Shown: positions 11,542 to 20,736 of the stretch, piece after piece | How positions within the stretch are numbered: the first letter of the stretch is position 1 | Layout: each line of letters begins with the position of its first letter | Assembly (NCBI GenBank): GCA_012519385.1 | Contig: JAAYQI010000114.1 | Location: forward strand, 1-47,980 | Origin: Candidatus Epulonipiscium sp. | GTDB taxonomy: Bacteria > Bacillota > Clostridia > Lachnospirales > Anaerotignaceae | Direction: 5' to 3' | DNA length: 47,980 nucleotides | Program-made: the position numbers and the translations under genes | Notes under the pieces: generated by a model | The model's database searches: none | Seen by the model: the letters and a program-made list of their open reading frames with translations, nothing else | What the model was told of the DNA's origin: nothing

Positions 11542-11570
11542 ATTATACCATATACCCCTATATTTTACAA
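11542..11570 (-). promoter_or_regulatory. Sigma-A-type promoter for the probable 6S RNA
   Basis: Minus strand TTGTAA (11570-11565), 17-nt spacer, TATAAT (11547-11542). Confidence 0.75.
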
Positions 11571-11618
11571 ACATATTTCCCACTTTATTGCGGTATCTCC
11601 ATTGTAAAAAATAAGGTT

Positions 11619-12824
11619 TTATTGCCGTCCCATAGACTGAGCAATAGCATCTGCCATGGCATTAATTTCTGCCAGCTGGTCTTTCTTTAAAGTGGATTTA
11701 ATACTTACCTTTTGCTCCAAAATAGTCATGTTTTTGCATTTTTCAAGCTCAGCACAAATTAGCTTTCCGCTGACAGGTGCCCAAGAACCGTTTTCAATGA
11801 CTGCTACGGTACGGTTTTGCAGGTTATGGTTCACAATATCAAAAATAAGTGCCTCCATACTGATAAACATACCGTTATTATATGTTGTGGATGCAAATAC
11901 TAAGTGGCTGTAACGAAATGCTGCCGCTACAATATCGGAAGTGTGTGCTACAGAAACATCAAACATTACTGTTTTGATTCCTTTATCCCATAGGCGAGAA
12001 GCCAATATCTCCGCAGTATTTTCCGTATTGCCATAAACAGAGGCATAAGCAATCATAACGCCTTCTTCTTCAGGAGTATAGGTACTCCATCTTTCATATT
12101 TCTCCACATACTTCTCAATATCTTTTCTCCATACAAAACCATGGAGAGGACATAAGAGTCGAACATCCTGTGCAGAAATCTTTTTTAGTACTGCCTGCAC
12201 TTGCTGACCATACTTGCCAATAATATTGGCATAGTATCTTCTTGCTTCTTGCATATAGTTGTGTTCAAAATCCACTTCATCGGCAAAAATAGCACCGTTT
12301 AATGCACCAAAGCATCCAAATGCATCAGCGGAAAACAATATTCCGTCTGTTTTATCATAGCTCATCATAACCTCAGGCCAGTGCACCATAGGTGCCATAA
12401 AAAAGGTTAGCTCATGCTTGCCTGTAGAAACGATATCGCCTTCTTTTACCACCAGCACACGGGAATCAATATCAAAATCAAAAAATTGCTTAATCATGGT
12501 AAGTATTTTTGCATTACAGATAATCTTCACATCAGGATAGCGAAGCACCAGTTCTTCCAGTGTAAAGGAATGATCTGGCTCCATATGATGCACTACCAAA
12601 TAATCTAACTTTCTGTCACCCAATGCTTGTGTTACGTTTTCAAAAAAAACTCTGCTGACTGCTTTGTCTACCGTATCAAACAAAACCGTTTTTTCATCTA
12701 ATAACAAATAGGAATTATAGGATACTCCGTCAGGCACAGAATATACTCCTTCAAACATTGCCAAACGGCGGTCATTTCCTCCAACCCAAGTTAAATCATC
12801 GGTAATCTTTTTTAAGCAATACAT
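11619..12824 (-). CDS. FprA-family A-type flavoprotein (flavodiiron protein)
   Basis: Metallo-beta-lactamase-like HHMEPDHS plus C-terminal flavodoxin domain (IAYASVYGNTENTAEILASRL). Confidence 0.95.
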   Translation of the reverse strand: MYCLKKITDDLTWVGGNDRRLAMFEGVYSVPDGVSYNSYLLLDEKTVLFDTVDKAVSRVFFENVTQALGDRKLDYLVVHHMEPDHSFTLEELVLRYPDVKIICNAKILTMIKQFFDFDIDSRVLVVKEGDIVSTGKHELTFFMAPMVHWPEVMMSYDKTDGILFSADAFGCFGALNGAIFADEVDFEHNYMQEARRYYANIIGKYGQQVQAVLKKISAQDVRLLCPLHGFVWRKDIEKYVEKYERWSTYTPEEEGVMIAYASVYGNTENTAEILASRLWDKGIKTVMFDVSVAHTSDIVAAAFRYSHLVFASTTYNNGMFISMEALIFDIVNHNLQNRTVAVIENGSWAPVSGKLICAELEKCKNMTILEQKVSIKSTLKKDQLAEINAMADAIAQSMGRQ

Positions 12825-13120
12825 ATAACCTTCCCCTTTCCGCCTATATTTACTGTTACCCTAAAAAACATTTCCTCTTGATAGGCAATAGATACTACCA
12901 TTGCCTTTGATATCATGATGAAGCAAAAACATAGGGTTGTCAATATTTTCACCAAACTTTTCAAATATTATTGAAGAAAATAATACATATTTATCAAATC
13001 GGCGGAAAACTCTATGGTCTTTCCTTCATGCCAAGCACAGAAACCTATAAATCAAGCTATTTATAATATTATATATCAACCGATAATTATTATCAATCAT
13101 TTTTTATAAAATTTCCCTAC

Positions 13121-13155
13121 AAAAAAAGTCACAGAAGCTTCCTTCCGTGACTCTT
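13121..13155 (-). terminator. Intrinsic terminator of the HTH-desulfoferrodoxin gene
   Basis: Minus strand agtcacggaaggaagcttctgtgacttttttt. Confidence 0.75.
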
Positions 13156-13169
13156 TATGCATATCCTTT

Positions 13170-13760
13170 TTATTTTTTACTCTCATGCACCCATAACCCA
13201 TGTTGGCTACACCCAAAGTACAGCTTGCCTCTGCGTATTTTAGGAAAGCGCAGTTCATTTCCCTGCTCGGGATATAAGCGAGTCAAAAGCATTCTATCAT
13301 AATCTGCATAAGCGATAAAATTAATATAATGCTCCTTTTTCATATCATGGGAAAATGTAATATACAACTCCCCATCCATTTCCTCCACCTGAATAAAATG
13401 CTGTGCATCCTCAGGTTTTGGCAAAAGCGCCTCTAGCTTTCTGCCGCAGCAGGATACTTCTGGCTCTCCTGTAGCAGTTACAATGTTTCCACAGGCAGGG
13501 CAGGTATAAAATTTTATTCGTCTCATATTTCCTCCATCCTTTTCATTGCTTTGCATATTTCCCGTTAAAATCCGTTCAATATTCATTTCCAAAACTTCAG
13601 AAAGCTCCGGTAACAAAGACACATCGGGACAGCCCAACCCTCGTTCCCATTTTGATATGGTGCGGTCACTTAGATTCATTTTATCTGCCAGCTGTTTTTG
13701 GGTCCAGCCTTTTTCTTTTCGTAAACTCAGTATCAGCTTTCCGATTTGCGTGTTATCCAT
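13170..13760 (-). CDS. XRE-family HTH protein fused to a desulfoferrodoxin-like (Dx + superoxide reductase) domain
   Basis: HTH: IGKLILSLRKEKGWTQKQLADKMNLSDRTISKWERGLGCPDVSLL; Dx centre YTCPACGNIVTATGEPEVSCCG; SOR-like ligands QHFIQVEE, SHDMKKEHYINFI, CSQHGLW. Confidence 0.85.
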   Translation of the reverse strand: MDNTQIGKLILSLRKEKGWTQKQLADKMNLSDRTISKWERGLGCPDVSLLPELSEVLEMNIERILTGNMQSNEKDGGNMRRIKFYTCPACGNIVTATGEPEVSCCGRKLEALLPKPEDAQHFIQVEEMDGELYITFSHDMKKEHYINFIAYADYDRMLLTRLYPEQGNELRFPKIRRGKLYFGCSQHGLWVHESKK

Positions 13761-13857
13761 ACCTTCACCTCCTGTAAAACAGTATACGAAAACAACTGCT
13801 GCAAAACAACAAACGCTCCGTAGAGTTAGGGAAATTCCTTAGTAGCTAGGTGTTTTC

Positions 13858-14427
13858 TTATAGTAGCTGCTTTAATTTTTGCAAGTCTTCCCCATATACG
13901 GCAGATAATTTTTGATTATAAATCACTGCCGCAGGGTGATAAAGAGGAAATACCTTCTTGCCCGATGGGCTTATCAAAAGCCTGCCATGCACCTCGCCTA
14001 TGGTAATGGCTTCTTTTTGCATTACCGCCTTTAGGGGTACATTCCCCAGGGTAACAATATATTCTGCATTTACAATATCCAACTCCTCCAATAAAAACGG
14101 AGTAAAAAATCCCTTTTCTTGAGTATCAGGAGGTCGATTAATGGGTTTTCCCGTTTTGGGGCTTAGGCGAAAGGGACGTATTTTTACCACATTGGTGATA
14201 TATAAATCATCTCTGTTTAGTCCTACGGCATTTAAAAATTCCGTAAGGTTTTTCCCTGCCTTACCCACAAAGGGATGACCTTGCTTTTCCTCCTCTGCTC
14301 CGGGAGCTTCTCCTATCATGCAGATTTTCCCGCCTAGTACGCCCTCTCCCAAAACCATTTTTCTACCAGGAAAAGCTAGTGTAGCTTGCGTCATTAATCT
14401 TTGCTGAAATTCTTCTACGGTATTCAT
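13858..14427 (-). CDS. Uracil-DNA glycosylase, family 4/5 type
   Basis: GEAPGAEEEKQGHPFVGKAGKNLTEFL and LYHPAAVIYNQKL motifs; start assigned at MNTVEEFQQ. Confidence 0.9.
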   Translation of the reverse strand: MNTVEEFQQRLMTQATLAFPGRKMVLGEGVLGGKICMIGEAPGAEEEKQGHPFVGKAGKNLTEFLNAVGLNRDDLYITNVVKIRPFRLSPKTGKPINRPPDTQEKGFFTPFLLEELDIVNAEYIVTLGNVPLKAVMQKEAITIGEVHGRLLISPSGKKVFPLYHPAAVIYNQKLSAVYGEDLQKLKQLL

Positions 14428-14470
14428 TTTTTTGTGGACTCCTTTCCAAAATAATGAGATTTTTTGAGAC

Positions 14471-14515
14471 TTATCCACATATCCACTCGGTTGTCCACAA
14501 GATTTTTGTGGATAA
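14471..14515. promoter_or_regulatory. DnaA-box cluster 1
   Basis: TTATCCACA (14471-14479), TTGTCCACA (14491-14499), TGTGGATAA (14507-14515). Confidence 0.7.
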
Positions 14516-14662
14516 CCTCAATTTGTGCACACTATATTTAGTATAAAGAGAAAATATATTTCCTGAAAAACGGGGTTTTCCTGTTATTTGCAGTTACAGC
14601 ATATTGTGGTTACCCTATTTTTTCCACAGAAATGTGTATAACGTTATCATTTTATTCTCAGA

Positions 14663-15760
14663 CTATTGTGGACTACTTTCTTTTTCCAAGGCCAGCAAAA
14701 TTCCAGCCACAATCATCCCCGTCAAAAACCCTCCGATATGTGCCGCAACATCCACATTGGTATCCAAAAATCCTGATAAAAGACCCACCACTGCCAAAAG
14801 TACCAATGTGGCATAGTTAAGGCCAATATTTTTCTTACCATGACAATAGCTATAGCTAAGGATAGACCCTATCAGCCCAAATACCGCTCCCGATGCCCCA
14901 ATGGCAAGGTGACCGCTAAAAAACACACTGGCTATACTTCCTCCTATGCCCGATAAAAAATAGAGTAGCAACATATCTCCTTTCCCAAACAAAAGTTCAT
15001 TCCGACTGCCGAAAAAATAAAGATAAATGCTATTTTGAGCCAAATGCAGCAGGCTGCCATGGAGAAATAATGCTGTAACCAAACGGTAGAACTCTCCCTG
15101 CATCACCACAGCCCTTCGCTCCACACCAAATGCCATTATCCACTCATCTTGTTGCCCGCTAGTGTACATCAGTATAAAAATCAACACATTGATGCCAAGA
15201 AGTGCATAGGTAATCAAAAGGTTAGAGGTTTTTGCAACGGGGAGGGCATCATAGGCCGCCCTTTCCTTTACCTGCTCCAAAGATAGCATATCATTAGAAG
15301 GAAGGCTATCCGCCAAAAAGGCTTCTTTCAAAATACTTTGTATATTCAATAATTTATCTGGATGACCCTTGGCCGCTAAAATTGTCTGATTTTGTGGATT
15401 AATGTACCACCAAATCGTATGAAGTTTTTCACCTGGTAAAAAATCTTTGTTATACACATATTCCACAGTTCCAGGTATCCTCTGGTTATCCACAAGAAGT
15501 GTTAAGCAAACAGCGTGCCTGCATCCATACTCCACAGCAGTATCCTGCCATGCCAAAGTCAGCTTGGCAATCCATTTTTCATATTCTTCTCTTTCCATAA
15601 CAGAAGAATCCAATATGGATACCATATAAAAAACTGGGCTTTCCGCTTTGGCAAAAAGCAACGGCGGCAGTTCCCATTTGGGCATATCTTTTACCTGTAT
15701 CTCATGAAATCCACTACGAATTAAGCCTGCCACTACTTCTTTTATGTAGGAAGAATACAT
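14663..15760 (-). CDS. Rhomboid-family intramembrane serine protease with N-terminal extension
   Basis: LAQNSIYLYFFG, GASGAVFGLIGSILSYSY (GxSG), AHIGGFLTGM. Confidence 0.9.
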   Translation of the reverse strand: MYSSYIKEVVAGLIRSGFHEIQVKDMPKWELPPLLFAKAESPVFYMVSILDSSVMEREEYEKWIAKLTLAWQDTAVEYGCRHAVCLTLLVDNQRIPGTVEYVYNKDFLPGEKLHTIWWYINPQNQTILAAKGHPDKLLNIQSILKEAFLADSLPSNDMLSLEQVKERAAYDALPVAKTSNLLITYALLGINVLIFILMYTSGQQDEWIMAFGVERRAVVMQGEFYRLVTALFLHGSLLHLAQNSIYLYFFGSRNELLFGKGDMLLLYFLSGIGGSIASVFFSGHLAIGASGAVFGLIGSILSYSYCHGKKNIGLNYATLVLLAVVGLLSGFLDTNVDVAAHIGGFLTGMIVAGILLALEKESSPQ

Positions 15761-15820
15761 GGCCTCACCTTCTTTCTGTCTATTGGTATTTATTGTATCA
15801 TATTTACTCTTTGTTGCAAT

Positions 15821-15856
15821 AAAAAACTCATTGGAGGGTTTCCAATGAGTTTTTTA
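15821..15856. terminator. Intrinsic terminator-like hairpin
   Basis: aaaaaactcattggaa-type inverted repeat with ttccaatgagtttttt. Confidence 0.65.
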
Positions 15857-15918
15857 TTGGGCGATAAGAAATGGGGGTTTCTTATCCTGGAGTTTATCCT
15901 ATTCACTATGGAGTTTAG

Positions 15919-15960
15919 TTATGCACAAAAATATATATATTATCCACAACTTTATCCACA
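15919..15960. promoter_or_regulatory. DnaA-box cluster 2
   Basis: TTATGCACA (15919-15927), AT-rich atatatatat, TTATCCACA (15940-15948), TTATCCACA (15952-15960). Confidence 0.7.
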
Positions 15961-16013
15961 TTCATCATAACATTACTTTTTTGGTACGTCAACGTAAATT
16001 AAGTAAAAATATT

Positions 16014-16283
16014 CTACAAAAAAATACTTAAAACCAATAAACCCGCCAAACCTGGAATTCCTAACAGCCCCACAAATGCGGCAGTAAGAAAATTGGCTCC
16101 CAAGCCTAAACCAATGCTGTTAAAAAAGTATAACAGCCCACCTCCCACTAAAGCACTGATGATAAATTTCAATAAAAACTTAATAGGTTTTGCCAAAAGT
16201 ATCAATAACAATAATCCCAGACAAACCAATATCATTGCTGTAATGATTCCCGTAGAATCCATACTATATCCCCCCTTATGCAC
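16014..16283 (-). CDS. bofA: BofA-family (pro-sigma-K processing inhibitor) protein
   Basis: Small TM protein, GANFLTAAFVGLLGIPGLAGLLVLSIFL C-terminus; adjacent to a YaaL-like gene as in recR-yaaL-bofA loci. Confidence 0.85.
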   Translation of the reverse strand: MHKGGYSMDSTGIITAMILVCLGLLLLILLAKPIKFLLKFIISALVGGGLLYFFNSIGLGLGANFLTAAFVGLLGIPGLAGLLVLSIFL

Positions 16284-16285
16284 AT

Positions 16286-16555
16286 TTAACTGATTTTATA
16301 AAACATATCTTTTACTAGTCCCATTTCTTTTGCAATTTTTAAATAGTACTCATACTTTTTATGGAGTGCAGTCATTTCGTAAATATAACACTCAATTAAT
16401 GCATCATCTGTTGCGGCATCAAATCGAGCTTTTGAATCTTCTAACTGTTGCTTTATTTCTTCAATCGCCGCAATAATGGTTCTGCCTTCCTCGGAAAGAT
16501 GGCTGATTTTAGAGCTATTTCCTGCAGTTCTATTTTTTTTGACTCCCATGCACAT
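16286..16555 (-). CDS. DUF2508 / YaaL-like protein
   Basis: IEEIKQQLEDSKARFDAATDDALIECYIYEMTALHKKYEYYLKIAKEMGL; next to bofA. Confidence 0.8.
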   Translation of the reverse strand: MCMGVKKNRTAGNSSKISHLSEEGRTIIAAIEEIKQQLEDSKARFDAATDDALIECYIYEMTALHKKYEYYLKIAKEMGLVKDMFYKIS

Positions 16556-16674
16556 TCCTCCTATTGTTATTTATTATAGGACAAAATCGCATGATTTATT
16601 CCTAAAAAATGGAAAACTTGTAGCATACCCACATTCCATTCTGTAGTTGGCACCAACTCTCAAAAGTGCATCAA

Positions 16675-16700
16675 AAAAGGGTGCATTTCTGCACCCTTTT
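16675..16700. terminator. Intrinsic terminator downstream of nifJ
   Basis: aaaagggtgca-tttc-tgcaccctttt. Confidence 0.7.
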
Positions 16701-16737
16701 GCAAAAGAAAGGGGGGCTTTCCTTTGCATCTTTCTAT

Positions 16738-19700
16738 TTAAAATTGTTGAGCTAGGCGTAAATAGGTTTTATATTTTTCCTCTGCTGCCTTTTTTGCTTC
16801 TTCCAAAAGCACTTCGGCTCTTTCAGGGAAAGTACGCAGTAAGGAAGCATATCTTACCTCTCCCATAAGGAAGTCTTTATAATCTCTCGTTGGCGCACCA
16901 GAGTCCAAAATAAATGGATTTTTGCCTTCCTTCTTCAAATCAGGATTGTAGCGATATAAGTGCCAGTAACCAGATTCTACTGCCAATTTAGATTCTTCCT
17001 GAACACTATTCATGCCCTTGGAAATACCATGATTGATACATGGTGCATAGGCAATAATCAGAGATGGGCCTTTATAGCTTTCTGCCTCTTTCAGCACCTT
17101 AATTAAGTGAGCAGGATTTGCACCCAATGCCACCTGTGCTACATAAATATGGCCATAACTCATAGCCAGCATTCCCAAATCCTTTTTCACACTTGGTTTT
17201 CCAGCAGCAGCAAACTGTGCTACAGCACCGATTGGTGTTGCCTTAGAAGCCTGACCACCTGTATTGGAATAAACCTCTGTATCCACAACCAATACATTTA
17301 AGTCTTCTCCTGTTGCCAGTACATGGTCTAATCCACCATAACCGATATCGTATGCCCAGCCGTCACCACCATACATCCACATGGATTTTCTCACTAAATG
17401 CTCCTGGTTATTTAAAATTTCATCTTTTAACGCTGCTGTTTCTCCCGATACCTTGAGGTTATTCAGTGCTTCCAGAAGAACTCTGGTATCTTCCTTGCTT
17501 CTATGACCTTCATCAAAGTATTCCAGCCATGTATTAGCAGCCTCTAAGAAGGCAGCATCTTGTGTCATGCCCATCAGCTCTTTTATCTTCATGGCTACTC
17601 TCTGTCTTTGCTGTTGAACAGAAAGCAACATTCCTAAGCTGAATTCCGCATTATTTTCAAACAAGGAGTTACTCCATGCAGGGCCATGACCATCTTTATT
17701 GGTGGTATAAGGCACAGAAGGTGCAGCCGCACCCCATGCTTGGGTACATCCTGTTGCGTTTGCAAGATACATTCTATCTCCATAAAGCTGTGTCATCAAT
17801 TTTGCATAAGGAGTCTCTCCACAGCCTGCACAAGCACCGGAGAACTCCAACAGAGGTTTTTCAAACTGGCTGCCTTTTACACTGTATTTATCCAAAGGAT
17901 TTTCTTTTTCAGACAATGCCAAAGAATACTCCCAGTTTTCCATTTGACCTAACTGTGTTTCCAATGGACGCATGGTAAGTGCCTTACCCTTTGCAGGACA
18001 AACCTGCGCACAGCTTCCGCATCCTGTACAATCCAGTGGGTCTACCTGTATTCTAAACTGATATCCTGCCATAGATTGACCGCCGGCCGCCTTCTTTGTT
18101 TCATAGGTTTTAGGGGCATTTTTCACCTCTTCTTCCGTCAATAAGAAAGGACGAATACTAGCATGAGGACAAACATAGGAACACAAGTTACACTGAATAC
18201 ATTTGGTAACATCCCATTCCGGTACATCAATGGCAACACCACGTTTTTCGTAGGCACTGGTACCCATAGGTGCTGTTCCATCTTCTCTTCCCATAAATAC
18301 GCTGACAGGAAGGCTATCTCCCTTTAAGGCGTTCATTGGAATCATAATTTTTTCCACATATTCTGGTAAAATACGTTTGATTTCTTCTTGTTTATCCTGT
18401 GCATCAGCCCAGTGTGCAGGCACATTGATTTTTACCAAACCACTGATGCCACGGTCAACAGCGGCATAGTTCATAGCCACAATTTTTTCTCCCTTTGCAC
18501 CATAGGATTTATCAATTGCCGCCTTCATATATTTTACGGCATCATCCACAGGAATTACATTGGCAAGCTTGAAGAAAGCCGCCTGCAATACGGAGTTTGT
18601 TCTGTTACCAAGACCTATTTCACGGCAGATTTCTACAGCATCTATGGTATAAAAATGAATGTTATTTCTAGCAATATACTGCTTTACCTTAGCAGGAAGC
18701 TTGTGCTCCAATTCGTCCTCTTTCCAGCTACAGTTCAGCAAGAAAGTACCATTTGGTTTTACTTCAGAAACAATATCGTATTTTGTTATGTAAGATTGAT
18801 TATGGCAAGCAACAAAGTCTGCCGAGAATACCAAATAGCTGGAGCGAATAGGAACATGGCCAAAACGAAGATGGCTCTTTGTAATACCGCCTGATTTTTT
18901 GGTATCGTATTCAAAGTAGGCTTGTGCGTATTGGTCGGTATGGTCACCAATAATTTTGATGCTGTTTTTATTGGCACCTACTGTTCCGTCAGAGCCAAGA
19001 CCCCAGAATTTGCAAGAAACTGTTTTTGCATCCATTACATCAGGCTCTTCACCTACAGGTAAGGATAAATGAGTTACATCATCTACAATACCTACGGTAA
19101 AATGATTTTTAGGCTCATCAAGTTTCATATTTTCAAACACAGCCACCATTTGTGCTGGTGTTACATCCTTGGAGGAAAGACCATATCTGCCCCCGTAAAT
19201 TTTTACAGGGATACCTTTTTCCATCATTGCGGAACAAACATCCAGATACAATGGCTCACCCAATGCGCCTGGTTCTTTTGTTCTATCCAAAACAGTAATC
19301 TTTTTCACTGTTTTTGGTAAAGCATCTACAAAGTGGCTAATGGAGAAAGGACGATACAGGTGTACCTGCAAAAATCCTACCTTTTCACCTTCATTATTTA
19401 ACTTCTCTACAACTTCCTGAATCGCACCTTTTACAGAGCCCATAGCAACCACTACATGCTCTGCATCTGCCGCACCATAATAATTAAATAACTTATAATC
19501 TCTTCCTGTAATGCGGTTGATTGCATTCATATACTGCTCTACAATCTCAGGAAGACGGTTATAATAAGGATTGGCAGCCTCTCTTGCTTGGAAAAATACG
19601 TCAGGGTTTTGCACTGTGCTTCGCTGCACAGGACGCTCAGGGTTTAAAGAATTTTTGCGGAATTTTTCAAGCTCATCGTAATTCAATAACTTACCTAAAT

Positions 19701-20271
19701 CTTCATAATCCAGTACTTCTATTTTTTGTATCTCATGGGAAGTACGGAAACCATCAAAAAAGTGCATAAATGGAACATGGCCTTCAATAGCCGCTAAGTG
19801 TGCTACCGCACCCAAATCCATAACCTCCTGCACCGATGCGGAGCAAAGCATTGCTGTACCAATTTGACGGCAAGACATTACGTCAGAGTGGTCACCAAAT
19901 ATAGAAAAAGCATGAGTACCCACTGTACGGGAACTAATGTGGAACACACCTGGTTTTAACTGCCCTGCAATACGGTATATTACAGGAAGCATTAATAATA
20001 ATCCTTGGGATGCCGTATATGTAGTGGATAATGTACCCGCCTCCAGCGAGCCATGCATAGCGCCTGCGGCACCAGCCTCAGACTCCATCTCAACCAAGCG
20101 AACGGTTTGACCAAAGAGATTTTTTTTGCCGTTTGCAGACCAAGTATCTACGTGCTCCGCCATTGGGGAAGATGGCGTAATGGGATAAATGGTAGCAACT
20201 TCTGTGAATGCATAGGAAACATAAGCCGCAGCTTCATTTCCATCCATTGTTTTCATTATCTTTGTGCTCAT
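16738..20271 (-). CDS. nifJ: Pyruvate:ferredoxin (flavodoxin) oxidoreductase
   Basis: MSTKIMKTMDGNEAAAYVSYAFTEVATIYPITPSSPMAEH, two 4Fe-4S motifs (CIQCNLCSYVCPHA, CTGCGSCAQVCPAKG), CAGCGETPYAKL. Confidence 0.98.
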   Translation of the reverse strand: MSTKIMKTMDGNEAAAYVSYAFTEVATIYPITPSSPMAEHVDTWSANGKKNLFGQTVRLVEMESEAGAAGAMHGSLEAGTLSTTYTASQGLLLMLPVIYRIAGQLKPGVFHISSRTVGTHAFSIFGDHSDVMSCRQIGTAMLCSASVQEVMDLGAVAHLAAIEGHVPFMHFFDGFRTSHEIQKIEVLDYEDLGKLLNYDELEKFRKNSLNPERPVQRSTVQNPDVFFQAREAANPYYNRLPEIVEQYMNAINRITGRDYKLFNYYGAADAEHVVVAMGSVKGAIQEVVEKLNNEGEKVGFLQVHLYRPFSISHFVDALPKTVKKITVLDRTKEPGALGEPLYLDVCSAMMEKGIPVKIYGGRYGLSSKDVTPAQMVAVFENMKLDEPKNHFTVGIVDDVTHLSLPVGEEPDVMDAKTVSCKFWGLGSDGTVGANKNSIKIIGDHTDQYAQAYFEYDTKKSGGITKSHLRFGHVPIRSSYLVFSADFVACHNQSYITKYDIVSEVKPNGTFLLNCSWKEDELEHKLPAKVKQYIARNNIHFYTIDAVEICREIGLGNRTNSVLQAAFFKLANVIPVDDAVKYMKAAIDKSYGAKGEKIVAMNYAAVDRGISGLVKINVPAHWADAQDKQEEIKRILPEYVEKIMIPMNALKGDSLPVSVFMGREDGTAPMGTSAYEKRGVAIDVPEWDVTKCIQCNLCSYVCPHASIRPFLLTEEEVKNAPKTYETKKAAGGQSMAGYQFRIQVDPLDCTGCGSCAQVCPAKGKALTMRPLETQLGQMENWEYSLALSEKENPLDKYSVKGSQFEKPLLEFSGACAGCGETPYAKLMTQLYGDRMYLANATGCTQAWGAAAPSVPYTTNKDGHGPAWSNSLFENNAEFSLGMLLSVQQQRQRVAMKIKELMGMTQDAAFLEAANTWLEYFDEGHRSKEDTRVLLEALNNLKVSGETAALKDEILNNQEHLVRKSMWMYGGDGWAYDIGYGGLDHVLATGEDLNVLVVDTEVYSNTGGQASKATPIGAVAQFAAAGKPSVKKDLGMLAMSYGHIYVAQVALGANPAHLIKVLKEAESYKGPSLIIAYAPCINHGISKGMNSVQEESKLAVESGYWHLYRYNPDLKKEGKNPFILDSGAPTRDYKDFLMGEVRYASLLRTFPERAEVLLEEAKKAAEEKYKTYLRLAQQF

Positions 20272-20736
20272 GAAAAGACTCCTTTCTCTATTCTGCAGTG
20301 GACAGAATTGCACATTGTATACATGATATAGTATAAGAATATCCTTATGTTTATAGATTGTCAATAGGTCTTAAAGATTTCCAGCGTATTTTTTTGAAGA
20401 AATCATTTATTTTGTATAAAACCATATACATTATCCAAATATTATTATACATTTGTTAGATTTTTCTTTTTTTCCTGTCCTTACTCTTTTTGTTTTGTAC
20501 AACATATTGTACATAATATTTTGCATAAAAAATGTAAATTCACGAAAATTTGACTTGGTTTTGTGGTAATTTTTTTTATGTTCTCAAAAAAATACATTAT
20601 AGTTTTTCCTGTTGTCTTACATCCCCTCCCTTGTTTTATTTGTTTTTTTCATCATCTGCTCTCTTGTGATTTTACGTATGGGAAAAGTGCCCCTTGAATA
20701 CAATAAAAGTATATTTCATAAAAGGTGTGATGATAT

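Noticed and set aside
14471-15960. Chromosomal replication origin (oriC)
   Set aside because: DnaA boxes are dense, but dnaA, dnaN, recF, gyrA/B and rpmH are absent; reported as a non-oriC DnaA-box cluster instead.
18388-18894. Plus-strand ORF of 168 aa within nifJ
   Set aside because: Antisense to a strongly conserved nifJ reading frame with no recognisable domain.
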